In this document: in pieces, positions 1-8,843 of the stretch | Position numbering within the stretch: position 1 is the first letter of the stretch | How the letters are laid out: every line of letters starts with the position of its first letter | Assembly: GCA_965222345.1 (NCBI GenBank) | Contig: CBDCTS010000009.1 | Location: forward strand, 5,443-69,442 | Reading direction: 5' to 3' | Length of the DNA stretch: 64,000 nucleotides | From: JADFGZ01 sp965222345 | Lineage (GTDB): Bacteria > Acidobacteriota > Terriglobia > 2-12-FULL-54-10 | Made by a program: the position numbers and the translations under genes | Notes under the pieces: generated by a model | The model's input: the letters and a program-made list of their open reading frames with translations, nothing else | Told to the model about the DNA's origin: nothing | Database searches by the model: none

Positions 1-634
1 CTTTGCGAAGCCGGAGATTTACGAGGCGTTGGAGAAGCGGGGTGTGAAGTATGCCATCCGCATCCCTTCCAACGAGAACCTCCAGCGGGACATCGAGGAG
101 TTGCTGAAACGTCCGGTAGGAAGGCCGGGCCAGAAGCCGTTGGTGGAGTACAAGGGGTTTCTGTACCAAGCCGAGAGTTGGAAGACGGCCCGACGGGTGG
201 TAGCCAAGGTAGAACATCATCCGGGGGAGTTGTTCCCGCGAGTGGGGTTCATTGTGACGAACCTGACGCTTCCGAGTCGAGCGGTGGTGCGGTTCTATAA
301 TAATCGAGGGACAGCAGAGCAGTGGATTAAGGAAGGCAAGCAGGCGGTGAAGATGACGCGGCTCAGTTGCCATCGGTTCCGGTCCAACGAGGTACGGCTG
401 TGGCTGACCATCATTGCCTATAATCTGGGAAATCTGTGGCGGCGACTGGTGCTGCCACAGAGAATCGGGAACTGGTCCTTGACGAGCTTGCAGCAGCGGT
501 TGGTGAAAACCGGAGGACGCCTGATTAAGCATGCCCGCTACTATTGGCTATTGCTGGCAGAGAGCCATCTGACTCGGCGGCTGTTTGCCAGCATGCTGGG
601 GCGGATAAATGGGCTGTCGCTTCCGTCGGGATAG
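1..634 (+). CDS. IS1380-family transposase, C-terminal part (cut by the window edge)
   Basis: The reading frame is open from base 2 and ends at the TAG at 632-634. It gives about 210 residues identical to the C-terminal part of the full copy at 29963-31291, apart from one Asn/Lys difference caused by the base change at 304. It carries the conserved region around RGTAEQWIKEGKQ and LSCHRFRSNEVRLWLT that is typical of IS1380 (DDE) transposases. The first catalytic residues lie upstream of the window. The near-identity of the two copies implies recent transposition or duplication. Confidence 0.85.
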   Translation, partial: FAKPEIYEALEKRGVKYAIRIPSNENLQRDIEELLKRPVGRPGQKPLVEYKGFLYQAESWKTARRVVAKVEHHPGELFPRVGFIVTNLTLPSRAVVRFYNNRGTAEQWIKEGKQAVKMTRLSCHRFRSNEVRLWLTIIAYNLGNLWRRLVLPQRIGNWSLTSLQQRLVKTGGRLIKHARYYWLLLAESHLTRRLFASMLGRINGLSLPSG

Positions 635-857
635 CCTAGCCTGCGGCACCCAATAAAATGATTCCGATATCCCCCGGGAATGGAGGGGTGTCTGAAAAAG
701 CTGGTTCTGGAAGCCGAGGCGATGGGTTTTTGGGGACTCGGAAAGAGCGGCTGGAAGCCGCTGGCAGTATCTCGGAGAAAATATTGGGCTGGAAGTGCTC
801 AGTTGAAGGCCAACGGGTTTATACTCACGAGTCGGAGGGCCAAAAAACTAATTCCGG
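1..857 (+). mobile_element. IS1380-family element, 3' part (left copy)
   Basis: Bases 1-857 match 30658-31514 almost base for base. The one substitution I found is t at 304 against g at 30961. Identity stops abruptly after position 857 (aattccgg), which I take as the right end of the element. The segment holds the last two thirds of the transposase gene and about 220 nt of non-coding tail. Its 5' half lies outside the window. The insertion ends inside an MMPL exporter gene on the other strand and cuts it short. The family call rests on the transposase, and the exact end is inferred from the loss of identity. Confidence 0.85.
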
Positions 858-1834
858 TTGATACGAAGCGATTCCGCAACCGCCTCATTCTTGCCCAAGC
901 CACGGCGCATACCCATCAGAGTGCTCGTGACGATGTGGACCGAATGCGCCACGGCAATCGCCATGACGATGATCGGTACGCCAGCATTGATAGGGCTGAA
1001 CACCGTGCCGATCCAACCCGCGAACCCCATGGTGGTAGCGATAATAAACACCACCACGGCAACGATGGACACGGTACCAAGCACCGAGCGCAGGAGCAGG
1101 GCCGCGCTGACGACGATGATGAAAAACACGATCGGCATGAGGGTCTCAAGATCGTCCTGCGTGGCGTCGGCGAAGGCGCGGTTCATGACGACATCCCCGG
1201 TCAGGTAATAGGCGATGTCCGGATGGCTCGTTCGGGCCTGATCCAGCAGGGCATTGAGGTAATCGGTAATCTCGACTACCGCGAGGTCTGGATTATCGGG
1301 CAGGACGAAGTTGATCGCCAGCCCGCCGACGCGGCCGTCATGGGAGACCAGACGCCCGGCAATGTCGATTGCGTTCAGCGCGATCGTCTCGATTCGCTCC
1401 AAGTCGGCATCGCCAAGCGACCCTGCGTCCTCGACGAGCGGCTCGACCACCAAATCGTCCTCCCCGAGCGCCTCGCTGTGGGTATAGTTGGTGAGGGAGT
1501 CGACCCGGCTGGAATAAGGCGCGCGCCAAGCGGCTTCGGTCAGCTCCTCAACCACGCCAAGCGCCTCGCGGGTGAACACCGATCCCTCTCGCGGCACGAT
1601 GGCGATCAGTGCCGTATTGGATACGGCGTAGGTGTTCTCCAGGGCGTGGAAAGCGGCCAGTTGTGGATTGTTTTCGCCGAATAGAATGCGGTAATCGTTC
1701 GTGACACCGATGAAGCGGGCACCCGCCGCCATGACCAGCGTGAGCAGCACAGCGAGCGCAACGACCAGCCACCGACGGCTCAGAATGGTGGCAATGTAGC
1801 GGTCCAATAGCACGGGCGTCATTGTCTGGACCAT
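848..1834 (-). pseudogene. RND/MMPL-family exporter, 3'-truncated by an IS
   Basis: The 328-residue product is the N-terminal part of an RND-superfamily exporter of the MMPL type. It shows a first membrane helix at about residues 20-42, a periplasmic loop to about 225, and then several helices (about 228-310). The motif NAGVPIIVMAIAVAHSVHI is the MMPL/SSD-type helix. Family members are usually 750-850 residues with two such halves, so more than half is missing. After ...ESLRI the frame runs into the end of the IS1380 copy and stops three codons later. The product is probably non-functional. Substrates of this family are hydrophobic molecules, and none can be named here. The start ATG at 1834 fits the usual cytoplasmic N-terminus. 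Confidence 0.85.
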
Positions 1835-1999
1835 CCCAGGCAGGGAGCGGCAACTGAATCGCCGACTCGATTGTACGGCGCTATCGACACTGCCAACTGC
1901 AGATGACTTCGTTCCATCAACTGGCCGAATCTGTGCTTCCTGTTACCAGACGGAGGCGGTTGCCGTGCGGAGTTGGTGGCGCCAGCAGTACAAGCATCT

Positions 2000-3163
2000 T
2001 CACCATTGGATTGATTTTGATGTGTAGACGTGGTTGGGCATCCTGTAACTCAGCCCCTCCTCGTCGTACACCGAGATTTGCAGAAGCTGAGTAAAGTTTT
2101 CTGATCTAACCAGCTGGTTTTTCTTCAGCATTCGCTGTATGCGTTGTTTCATCCGGTAACTGAATAGTGTTAACAGTCCTTGTAGGGGAGTGGGCTTCGG
2201 AAACTCGAACTGGTCAGCGAGTTTGTTTCCTATAAGCGCTCGTGACAGGCGGTAGGCCAAACCTACCAAATTGTCCCTTTCACTCGGATCTGTCACATCT
2301 GCAACTGCCGGAATGGCCTGGATCAACATATTCGCCACGGCTATCGATTCGGCATCCGCCGAGGGCTCGCACATATAGCTGATCTTGTAAATTTTTTCCG
2401 CATCCGCGCCGTTGGTATAGAGAATGGTTTCCGGTATCCCCATAAGATAGCCGGCGTAGCGCCAAACTGCAAGAACGCTATTTCTTTCTTCCTTGCTGAA
2501 CTTCGCACCCACCAACAAGGAGTATTCCAGAAGGCGCTTGGAAAAGACGGAAATAGCAAAACCCAGGTGCGCCGCGCTTACCGGCGTGCCCCAAGTTTCG
2601 TATTTCCAATCGTCGGATTGCGCCAGCAGACCCCTTATTCGACTATGAACGAAGCGAATGCGCGTGGATAGCTTCCATCCATCTCCCTTTCTTTGCATGC
2701 CGCCGGGGGAAAATATTTCCATCATGTGGCGGTTATTCTGCTGGAGGCGTCTCTTGGTGGAGGCCACTCGCCCGGTAATGTTGAAAGACTTGGCGATAAG
2801 TGTCGAAAAGCCTTCCACCAGCACCCCCGTAACGAATGCGGTCAGCATGAGGTCTACGTTTGCGTGGAAGGCGCGAACCCCTGGACGAAAGATTTCGGAC
2901 ATGAGCCAGGGAGGCTCCTCAAGATTCTTGAAGAAGTCGCGCAGGGCCTGCGGCGCCTTTTGCAGAACCTCATCCTGCTGCTCTATTCCAGCCTCGATGA
3001 ACCGGTGCAGGTCTTGAGGAGGTATGGAGGAGAGGTCCTCCATAATCGGGTCCAATTCAGGATCGCCAAGGGTGGTGTGCCGGATATAGTTGTCGGCCGC
3101 TTCCTGATCATAGAGGTGGGCTTTCTCATAACCAGCAATGTACGCCGAAGGCACTTTTCCCAT
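2000..3163 (-). CDS. oxygenase MpaB / DUF2236 family protein
   Basis: The 387-residue protein has the DUF2236 pattern. An early region reads FFKNLEEPPWLMSE, followed by VDLMLTAFVTGVLVEGFST, a STKRRLQQN segment, and then RIRFVHSRIRGLL, in which the His and Arg are the conserved heme-side residues of the family. Known relatives are latex-clearing protein and the fungal MpaB oxygenase, which are b-type heme oxygenases. The substrate here cannot be inferred. There is no signal peptide. It starts at ATG 3163, about 165 nt downstream of the divergent-side neighbours, and stops 165 nt before the truncated MMPL gene in the same direction, so the two may once have been co-transcribed. Confidence 0.75.
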   Translation of the reverse strand: MGKVPSAYIAGYEKAHLYDQEAADNYIRHTTLGDPELDPIMEDLSSIPPQDLHRFIEAGIEQQDEVLQKAPQALRDFFKNLEEPPWLMSEIFRPGVRAFHANVDLMLTAFVTGVLVEGFSTLIAKSFNITGRVASTKRRLQQNNRHMMEIFSPGGMQRKGDGWKLSTRIRFVHSRIRGLLAQSDDWKYETWGTPVSAAHLGFAISVFSKRLLEYSLLVGAKFSKEERNSVLAVWRYAGYLMGIPETILYTNGADAEKIYKISYMCEPSADAESIAVANMLIQAIPAVADVTDPSERDNLVGLAYRLSRALIGNKLADQFEFPKPTPLQGLLTLFSYRMKQRIQRMLKKNQLVRSENFTQLLQISVYDEEGLSYRMPNHVYTSKSIQW

Positions 3164-3418
3164 TTTCCCTCCTACGCCTTAGGATCCGTATATTGGCTAA
3201 ATGAATGATACAGTGCCTGCGGCAGGCACCACAAGTAATTCTCCCCTCGGGCAACCGGTTCCAAGCGAGGGTAGCCCGCAAGATATTTCCTGTCTGGCGA
3301 TCACGCCACGCGACAGACAAGTTCAGCAACATGCCTTGGGTGGAGGATTCGCTTTTGCGATCGACTAACTAGCAGTGAGACAAGGATATGCAGAGGAGGC
3401 ATGATGCGGTCGCCGTCG

Positions 3419-4516
3419 CTACACGAACCGCACCAGCCTTACATTCAGCGCTCGGGTCGGACCGCCGGCGACCTTCCATTGGACCAGGATCGGGCTCTGG
3501 TAGGTACCCCAGCCGATCTCGCCGATCCCATCGCCCTGGCGGTCCAGAACCGGCAGGTTGATCTCCCGCTTCATCCGCAGAAAATGGGCCACCGGAATCG
3601 CCAGCGCCCGGTTGACGAGCAACTCCACCACCGAGCTCCGGACGCCTACTCGATTCACGATCTCGTTGAAGAGCTGTACAGCGTCGTACTGCGCGTAGTT
3701 GAGGGCCTTGGCCGGAATGGCCCGGGGGGCCTGAATTGCCTCCTTGCCTATCTGCGCCATGAAGCGAAGGGGATTTTTCAGCACTTCCCGAAGGTCGTGG
3801 GTCATGAGCAGGGTTTCGTACTCGTTAACGGTCAGACCTGCATGGCGCTCGTTCGGGAGGAGGGAGACGTCGAAACGGCCGAACGACACTTGGTGTTCCC
3901 GCGCCAGCGTCCGTAGCTGGCTGATAAAGCCGAGACGTGGGTCACGCAGGTTCTGGGCGTCGATGGGGTGCGGCGACGCCGCCACCTGCACCTGCATCCG
4001 GGCGACGTCCTCCTCGCCGTTGTATGCGATTACCGTCGTGCGTCGGCTCCGGGCGCCTCCCGCGTGGACCCCGTCCAGCTCCACGAACCACACCGGCTCG
4101 TCCCCCCCAAGCTCGTACGAAGCGCAGTTCCGCAGTCCGCCCCCCATGAACGTGAGGTGGGAGTCGGCGTTGAGTGGTTCGACGGCGCGCTGTTGGTCGG
4201 AGAGTTCGGTCCGCAGGTTGAGCTTGTCGTGGCCGTAGCCGGCCTCGGGAGGAAAGAGCTTCTGGAAGACCTTAAGGTAATCCTGGATGTTGGTGCTGTC
4301 GTGTTCAAGCAGTTCGACGAGGCGTTGGTCCAGATAGCCGGCCGTAGTGTGGTCCGAGATGTAGAACTCTTTGGAATATCGGGTGAAGTCCGACCCGAAC
4401 TCCTCTCTCAACCTGCCCCTCACATCGAACAGGCCGACGCGGGAAGCGGGCGTGATGCGCAGTGTGGCGCGGAAAGGCGCTCTTCCAGTTCCGATGTGCC
4501 GGTTTATCAAGATCAT
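3419..4516 (-). CDS. YjbQ/UPF0047-like domain fused to an uncharacterised C-terminal domain
   Basis: The first roughly 150 of 365 residues resemble YjbQ (UPF0047). They show SDHTTAGYLDQ, a following acidic stretch with YLKVFQKLFPPE and GYGHDKLN, ADSHLTFMGGGLRN in place of the usual aH...lG segment, and WFVELDG in place of the ElDGPR motif. YjbQ proteins are normally about 130-140 residues and are linked to thiamin-phosphate synthesis in some bacteria. The remaining 215 residues form a separate domain I do not recognise, with no signal peptide or membrane helices. It starts at ATG 4516. Neighbours on the same strand are unrelated small enzymes, so context gives no role. Confidence 0.6.
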   Translation of the reverse strand: MILINRHIGTGRAPFRATLRITPASRVGLFDVRGRLREEFGSDFTRYSKEFYISDHTTAGYLDQRLVELLEHDSTNIQDYLKVFQKLFPPEAGYGHDKLNLRTELSDQQRAVEPLNADSHLTFMGGGLRNCASYELGGDEPVWFVELDGVHAGGARSRRTTVIAYNGEEDVARMQVQVAASPHPIDAQNLRDPRLGFISQLRTLAREHQVSFGRFDVSLLPNERHAGLTVNEYETLLMTHDLREVLKNPLRFMAQIGKEAIQAPRAIPAKALNYAQYDAVQLFNEIVNRVGVRSSVVELLVNRALAIPVAHFLRMKREINLPVLDRQGDGIGEIGWGTYQSPILVQWKVAGGPTRALNVRLVRFV

Positions 4517-4566
4517 TGGCGGCTGTCCCCATCCCTACACGGAGTAGTTTAAAATACCGGATTGGT

Positions 4567-4758
4567 CTAGTCGATAGTTTTTTCGCCCTCGTGCTCGACC
4601 TGCTTTTTCATGTCCTCAGCGATCTCGCTGCACGTCCGCTTGATCTTTTTCTCAACCGTGAGTCCTTGCACCCGGATCGAGAAGACCACAACGGCGTAGG
4701 CGATGGCCAGTATCACGTCGCTCTCCGGGCCTGGCAAGATGGAGCGCACCAGCGCTGA
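4567..4758 (-). pseudogene. C-terminal remnant of a CPA1-type Na+/H+ antiporter
   Basis: The open stretch reads SALVRSILPGPESDVILAI followed by YAVVVFSIRVQGLTVEKKIK. This matches the end of the last transmembrane segment and the start of the cytoplasmic tail of NhaP-type cation:proton antiporters (FSI.VQGLT motif). Full-length antiporters are above 400 residues, and only about 63 codons remain. No further homologous sequence is seen upstream, so this is a decayed 3' fragment. It sits between the 2H phosphoesterase gene and the YjbQ-like gene. Confidence 0.65.
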
Positions 4759-4859
4759 ACAAGTCCATGGAATCGCCGTTGCCTTATCTCACTCTGGAAA
4801 TTTGTCCGAGCGCGGATCGCATCAGCCTGTGCCTCTGACTCGCCTCGCAGCTCGGCTTC

Positions 4860-5468
4860 TTACAGTTCTACTGCCGCCAGAATCCTCCGGCAGGTGCAAT
4901 AATTGCCCAAATGACACAGGGCAAGCTGTGCGGGGTGGAAGCGCATCGGCCCCGTAACGTGATCGGATCGTCCAAAACCTGCGGTGATGTGAGGCGAGAA
5001 GCAGGTAAAGCTCGATTCTGCCGGATAGTTCTCAACCCAGGAAATTACCGCAGTATCTACCGTCTTCTCCGGCGGTACCGAGAAAAACATTTCCGCCGTC
5101 ACCTGATAGCTGAAGAATGGCGAAAGCCTGCGCATGATTGCCTCGTGAAGCTGCTGTAGCTCCGCCGTTTTCTCTATTTCAATGCTGGTAACTATTCTGC
5201 CTGCTGGGCTCGTCACAGCGCGCGCACAAGCGGCGCACAGATCGCGCAATGGGAACTGCCGCGCCGTCTCTGCCAAAACGGCGTGAATGGGGGCGACGGT
5301 TTTCTCCTCAATACAGCCCATAGCCAGAGAGATGTGAGGCAGGCAGTCTTTTTTATTTAAGATGATTTCCTGATTGGAGTGTCCCAGCAGCAGGCGATTG
5401 AGATCAATGGCTCGGTCCATCATCGCTTCCGAGGGAAGAAGCACAACGTCAACCGCAAGCTTCGGCAT
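4860..5468 (-). CDS. 2'-5' RNA ligase-like 2H phosphoesterase
   Basis: This 202-residue soluble protein has two HxS/T motifs, LPHISLAMG near residue 45 and SPHITAGFG near residue 162, which are the paired catalytic histidines of the 2H phosphoesterase superfamily (ThpR/LigT and cyclic phosphodiesterase relatives). The length fits the family. The reaction is probably hydrolysis or formation of a 2',5'- or cyclic phosphodiester, and the substrate is unknown. It begins at ATG 5468, 40 nt after the CoxG-like gene, suggesting a minus-strand transcription unit with CoxG and the pterin dehydratase. Confidence 0.75.
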   Translation of the reverse strand: MPKLAVDVVLLPSEAMMDRAIDLNRLLLGHSNQEIILNKKDCLPHISLAMGCIEEKTVAPIHAVLAETARQFPLRDLCAACARAVTSPAGRIVTSIEIEKTAELQQLHEAIMRRLSPFFSYQVTAEMFFSVPPEKTVDTAVISWVENYPAESSFTCFSPHITAGFGRSDHVTGPMRFHPAQLALCHLGNYCTCRRILAAVEL

Positions 5469-5508
5469 CAGGAAGCGATTATCGCACAGGCGGCTCGAGC
5501 CCGAATAG

Positions 5509-5919
5509 TCATACGATGGCCTTCTCCAGGCATTGGAAGAATTGCCTCACAAGCTGTTTGTCCACACTGCCCATAATGCGCTGCCTCACTCCCGCAATTG
5601 GCCCTCCCACTTGAGCCTGGCCGGAGTACGCGATCCGGGTTTTCTCCCCCAGTTCTTGCAACCGAATGACGCCCTCAGCGCTCAGAAACCCATCGCTCCC
5701 ATTGCCCGTCACTGCCAGCTTGTACTGAGTGCCTGGAATTCGATCCGATATCCGTATCTTCCCCGTATAGCGCCCTTTGACGGCGGCAATGCCCACTTCC
5801 ATGTAAACGTCATAGGAGCCATCCTCCGCGAGAACCATTTGCCGACAACCCAGGGTGCACTGACGGAGAACCTCTGGATCATTCAAGGCACTCCAAACCC
5901 GGTCCTTGACAACCTTCAT
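5509..5919 (-). CDS. CoxG-like SRPBCC protein (carbon monoxide dehydrogenase G family)
   Basis: The 136-residue product has the CoxG signature VWSALNDPEVLRQCTLGC, followed by GRYTGKIRISD and a C-terminal helix with QFFQCLEKAI. The SRPBCC fold binds hydrophobic ligands. CoxG anchors or matures CO dehydrogenase in carboxydotrophs, but stand-alone copies without cox genes are common and no coxMSL is seen here. The usual M-x-L-x-G N-terminus is missing from the ATG 5919 product. Just upstream, an ATG at 5942 encodes MNLQGT in another frame, one base out of register, so the first residues may have been lost through an indel. Confidence 0.7.
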   Translation of the reverse strand: MKVVKDRVWSALNDPEVLRQCTLGCRQMVLAEDGSYDVYMEVGIAAVKGRYTGKIRISDRIPGTQYKLAVTGNGSDGFLSAEGVIRLQELGEKTRIAYSGQAQVGGPIAGVRQRIMGSVDKQLVRQFFQCLEKAIV

Positions 5920-6019
5920 CTGATGGTTCCCTGTAAATTCATAGCACGACCAAGGCGCTGCTCTATCTAAAACGCTCGCTTCGGCCAGATTCAGCTAACA
6001 GGAGAGCGCAGATTGCGGC

Positions 6020-6352
6020 CTATGGTTGGATGAGTCGGTCGATCTTCGCGGCCAGGATAAAATCGCTTTCCGTCAACCCGTTTATTTTATGGGTCCAGAT
6101 CGTGATCTCGGCCTTGCCCCAGGCAAGCAGGATATCCGGATGATGGCCCTGTTCCTCGGCCACCTCTCCCACTTGATTCACAAAGTTCAATGCTTGGCGG
6201 AAGTCGGGGAACGGAAACGTTTTCGTGATGTGATGCTCTTCCCTCACGCTCCATCCAGGCACCTGTTTTCGCAAAGAGGCAAGTTCTTCGCCCTTCAGCG
6301 GCGGGACTCCTCCACGGCACGGAATGCAGGTTTTGCTGGCCAATTCCGACAT
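6020..6352 (-). CDS. phhB: 4a-hydroxytetrahydrobiopterin dehydratase (pterin-4a-carbinolamine dehydratase)
   Basis: The 110-residue protein contains the family hallmark GHHPDILLAWGKAEITIWTH followed by KINGLTESDFILAAKID, and an N-terminal region with W-x-x-R-E-x-x-H-I-x-K-x-F-x-F. The paired histidines are the catalytic pair. It dehydrates 4a-hydroxytetrahydropterin in the cytoplasm, normally to recycle cofactor for phenylalanine hydroxylase. No hydroxylase gene is in the window. The length is full (family about 95-120). Divergent from the TauE/SafE permease across about 180 nt. Confidence 0.92.
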   Translation of the reverse strand: MSELASKTCIPCRGGVPPLKGEELASLRKQVPGWSVREEHHITKTFPFPDFRQALNFVNQVGEVAEEQGHHPDILLAWGKAEITIWTHKINGLTESDFILAAKIDRLIQP

Positions 6353-6529
6353 CGCGTTATTCTAACAGCGCCGTTGGGAAATTGTACTCACCAACTGCGT
6401 GAGATTTTGAATGGTTCAATGGTAGGATAGTAACCCTTCTCAGATGGGAGCATGCGGACAAGTCTAAGGCGAGTGAATGGAACATCTCACTCTCCGGCCG
6501 GTTCCCCGCCCCGTCGGGCGCCGAACACA

Positions 6530-7294
6530 ATGCCATTCCTTTTTAAAGCTCTCCTCCTTTTCGTGGCCGGGGGTGTCGCCGGGATCATCAACTCCATGGC
6601 GGGTGGCGGAATCCTTGTCAGCTTCCCGGCGCTGGTATTCTCCGGAGCGCCGGCCATCGACGCAACCGCCACCAGCAAACTCGCGTTGCTGATGGGCGGA
6701 TTAGCCTCGCTGTGGTCTTATCGCCGCGAGTTTGCCACACAAAAAAGATGGGCTTGGCGTTTCGGCCCTCCCAGCCTCCTCGGAGGTTTGATGGGCGCAG
6801 TTCTGCTTCTGTATACCGGGGAAGCCCGGTTCAGAGAGATCGTTCCTTACCTGATCCTATTTGCTACCTCGCTGTTCATTTTGCAACCCACAATCTCGAA
6901 ATGGCTGCAAATTGAAGCCGACGCCATACAGCGGTCTCGCTTCAGCCTCGCTCTCGCCCTCTTCTTTCAATTTTGCGTGGGCCTGTACGCCGGGTACTTT
7001 GGAGCCGGGATCGGCATTCTGATGCTCGCGGCGCTCGGCATACTCGGCCAAAAGAACATCCATGAGATGAATTCGCTGAAGGTTCTCCTGGGATCTCTGA
7101 TGAACGGAATGGCTGCGGTCTACTTCGCCATCCAGAGCAACATCCTCTGGCCGGAGGCGCTGGTGATGACGGCAGGAGCTCTGGCTGGAGGTTACGCGGG
7201 ACCAAAACTGGCGCGGCGGCTGGGTCCCGCCACGGTGCGCACGTTCGTTTCCATAGTGGGACTTGGGATTGGGTTCTATTTCCTATTGCAGTAA
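6530..7294 (+). CDS. TauE/SafE family (TSUP) membrane permease
   Basis: I start the gene at ATG 6530 rather than further upstream, because MPFLFKALLLFVAGGVAGII begins directly with the first helix. The 254-residue product has about eight hydrophobic segments and the two TSUP repeats, with GGVAGIINSMAGGGILVSFP in the first half and GLYAGYFGAGIGILM in the second. Relatives export sulfite, sulfoacetate or similar anions, or import sulfur compounds. The substrate is not predictable here. It is located in the cytoplasmic membrane. No sulfur genes adjoin it. Confidence 0.82.
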   Translation: MPFLFKALLLFVAGGVAGIINSMAGGGILVSFPALVFSGAPAIDATATSKLALLMGGLASLWSYRREFATQKRWAWRFGPPSLLGGLMGAVLLLYTGEARFREIVPYLILFATSLFILQPTISKWLQIEADAIQRSRFSLALALFFQFCVGLYAGYFGAGIGILMLAALGILGQKNIHEMNSLKVLLGSLMNGMAAVYFAIQSNILWPEALVMTAGALAGGYAGPKLARRLGPATVRTFVSIVGLGIGFYFLLQ

Positions 7295-7484
7295 CACTTT
7301 ATTGCAGTAATCCGCAGCAGCAGTGTTTTGCAAGCAGGCCAAGCGCGCCGCCTCCAGAAAGTGCTACCGGCAATCGTAACAGAAACCAAGAAGGTCTCCA
7401 GAGCATGAATTTGTCTGCCGTCCTGTTGCAAGCTAAAATTCCGATTGATATCATCGTACGAGCAGATAGAAGCATCATGGAAAA

Positions 7485-8165
7485 ATGAAATCCGTTCCAT
7501 TTGCGGCGCAACAAAAAAACCTGTTAAAGGAACTTCTCCAGGCAGGCGCTGTTCTGACCGGGGACGCCGTCCGGGCTCGCTTTGGCTTGCATTCCCCCAT
7601 CTACTTCGACCTGCGGGAGAACTTGTACGCCCGGCCCGATCTGCTTTGGAAGGTGGGTGGAGAGTTTGCCCGCAAGATTTCTGAATTGACCTGCAACAGT
7701 CCGGCGCCGCAGTGCGTTGTCGGCGTTCCGGACACCGCCACTCCGCTGGCGCTGGCAGCCGTTCTGTATGCTTGGAAGGAACAACTCCGCCCTGCGATCT
7801 TCTATGCTCTGCTACGAAAAGAGGGGAAGCAGTACCCCGGCCTGCCAGTGACACATTGGATCGGAGGAAAGGACCCCAGCGATTGCGAATACAACCTGAT
7901 CGACGACGTGGTTGCCTCCGGGCTGACCAAGCGCACGGCAGCGCGAAAAATGCAACAGGAAGGCGTCCCTGTCCGGCGAATCATCGTCCTGTTTGACCGC
8001 CAGCAAGGAGACGGCCTCAGCAGCGAGGGATTCGAGTTTCACGGAATCTTCCCCGTGCGGAACGTTTTGGATTTCTATCTGGAAGAGAAACTCATCAGCG
8101 AGGAAGATCATCAAAGAATCAATCGGTTTCTTCGCTCCCGGCGATTTGATTCCGCCGCCGTATAG
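7485..8165 (+). CDS. pyrE: orotate phosphoribosyltransferase
   Basis: The 226-residue protein has SPIYFDLRE near residue 37, GVPDTATPLALAA near 83, the flexible-loop basic residues in RKEGKQYP near 108, and the PRPP-binding motif NLIDDVVASGLTK near 135. These match type I phosphoribosyltransferases of the PyrE group, which make orotidine 5'-phosphate from orotate and PRPP in pyrimidine synthesis. The length is typical (about 190-230). It stands alone, without other pyr genes nearby. A related transferase of the same fold cannot be fully excluded. Confidence 0.82.
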   Translation: MKSVPFAAQQKNLLKELLQAGAVLTGDAVRARFGLHSPIYFDLRENLYARPDLLWKVGGEFARKISELTCNSPAPQCVVGVPDTATPLALAAVLYAWKEQLRPAIFYALLRKEGKQYPGLPVTHWIGGKDPSDCEYNLIDDVVASGLTKRTAARKMQQEGVPVRRIIVLFDRQQGDGLSSEGFEFHGIFPVRNVLDFYLEEKLISEEDHQRINRFLRSRRFDSAAV

Positions 8166-8285
8166 AAACCATTGCGCCCAGCAAGGCTTTCTGCCATATT
8201 CCTGCGGGAGCGATCGCTGCTCGCTGCTCGCAGAAAAGTTTGACGGAAGACGGTGGAATACCATTGAATCCAACGAGAGGGAACC

Positions 8286-8843
8286 ATGTTTATCTGGAAA
8301 TTTCTGGGATTGGAAGCGGACGAGCCAAAAAAAAAGAGTCAGGAAACCTCCGTCTCTGCAGAAACAGAGACCGTCCGCAAGATCGTCGGAGAATTGGGTC
8401 GGCTGGAGCGGGAAGAGGCTCGCTACATCGCCTCCTTCGCCTACCTTCTGAGCCGTGTGGCACACGCGGACCTGCACATCAGCCCGGAGGAGACGGAAGC
8501 AATGGAGCGCATCGTCAGAGAAAGAGGCGGCCTTCCCGTAGAGCAAGCGATCCTTGTGGTCCAAATGGCCAAGACCCGGAGCATCTTGTTCGGATATACC
8601 GAGAATTTCCTTGTCACCCGGGAGTTCCAAAAAATCGCCAGCCGCGAGCAGAAGCTTTCCCTGCTCGATTGCCTCTACGCGGTTTCCTCCGCCGACAAAT
8701 CCATCTCCACGGTTGAGGATAACGAGATTCGCAAGATCTCCCGCGAGCTGCACCTCAGCCACCAAGATTTTGTCGCCGTCCGCCTGAAGTATCAGGACTA
8801 CTTAGCCGTGCTGAAGAATTCTTCCTCGCCGGAGAAGGCTTGA
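8286..8843 (+). CDS. TerB-like tellurite resistance family protein
   Basis: The 185-residue protein consists mostly of helices. It has two TerB-type half-motifs, YLLSRVAHADLHISPEETEA at about 56-75 and DCLYAVSSADKSISTVEDNE at about 127-146, each with the acidic A-D-x-x-I-S...E signature that binds divalent metal. The N-terminal 35 residues are polar and rich in Lys. TerB-like domains occur in many proteins with no link to tellurite, and no other ter genes are near. It starts at ATG 8286, preceded by gagagggaacc. It is probably monocistronic, 120 nt after pyrE. Confidence 0.75.
   Translation: MFIWKFLGLEADEPKKKSQETSVSAETETVRKIVGELGRLEREEARYIASFAYLLSRVAHADLHISPEETEAMERIVRERGGLPVEQAILVVQMAKTRSILFGYTENFLVTREFQKIASREQKLSLLDCLYAVSSADKSISTVEDNEIRKISRELHLSHQDFVAVRLKYQDYLAVLKNSSSPEKA

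Noticed and set aside
680..1684. Plus-strand open frame of 334 codons opposite the MMPL gene
   Set aside because: It starts in the IS tail and then runs antisense to a real exporter sequence, with low-complexity His/Asp/Arg composition typical of shadow frames.
5509..5919. CO dehydrogenase locus
   Set aside because: Only a CoxG-like protein is present and no large, medium or small CO dehydrogenase subunit genes are nearby.
7812..8765. Minus-strand 317-codon frame across the pyrE and terB-like genes
   Set aside because: It spans two well-supported genes on the other strand and shows no family motif.
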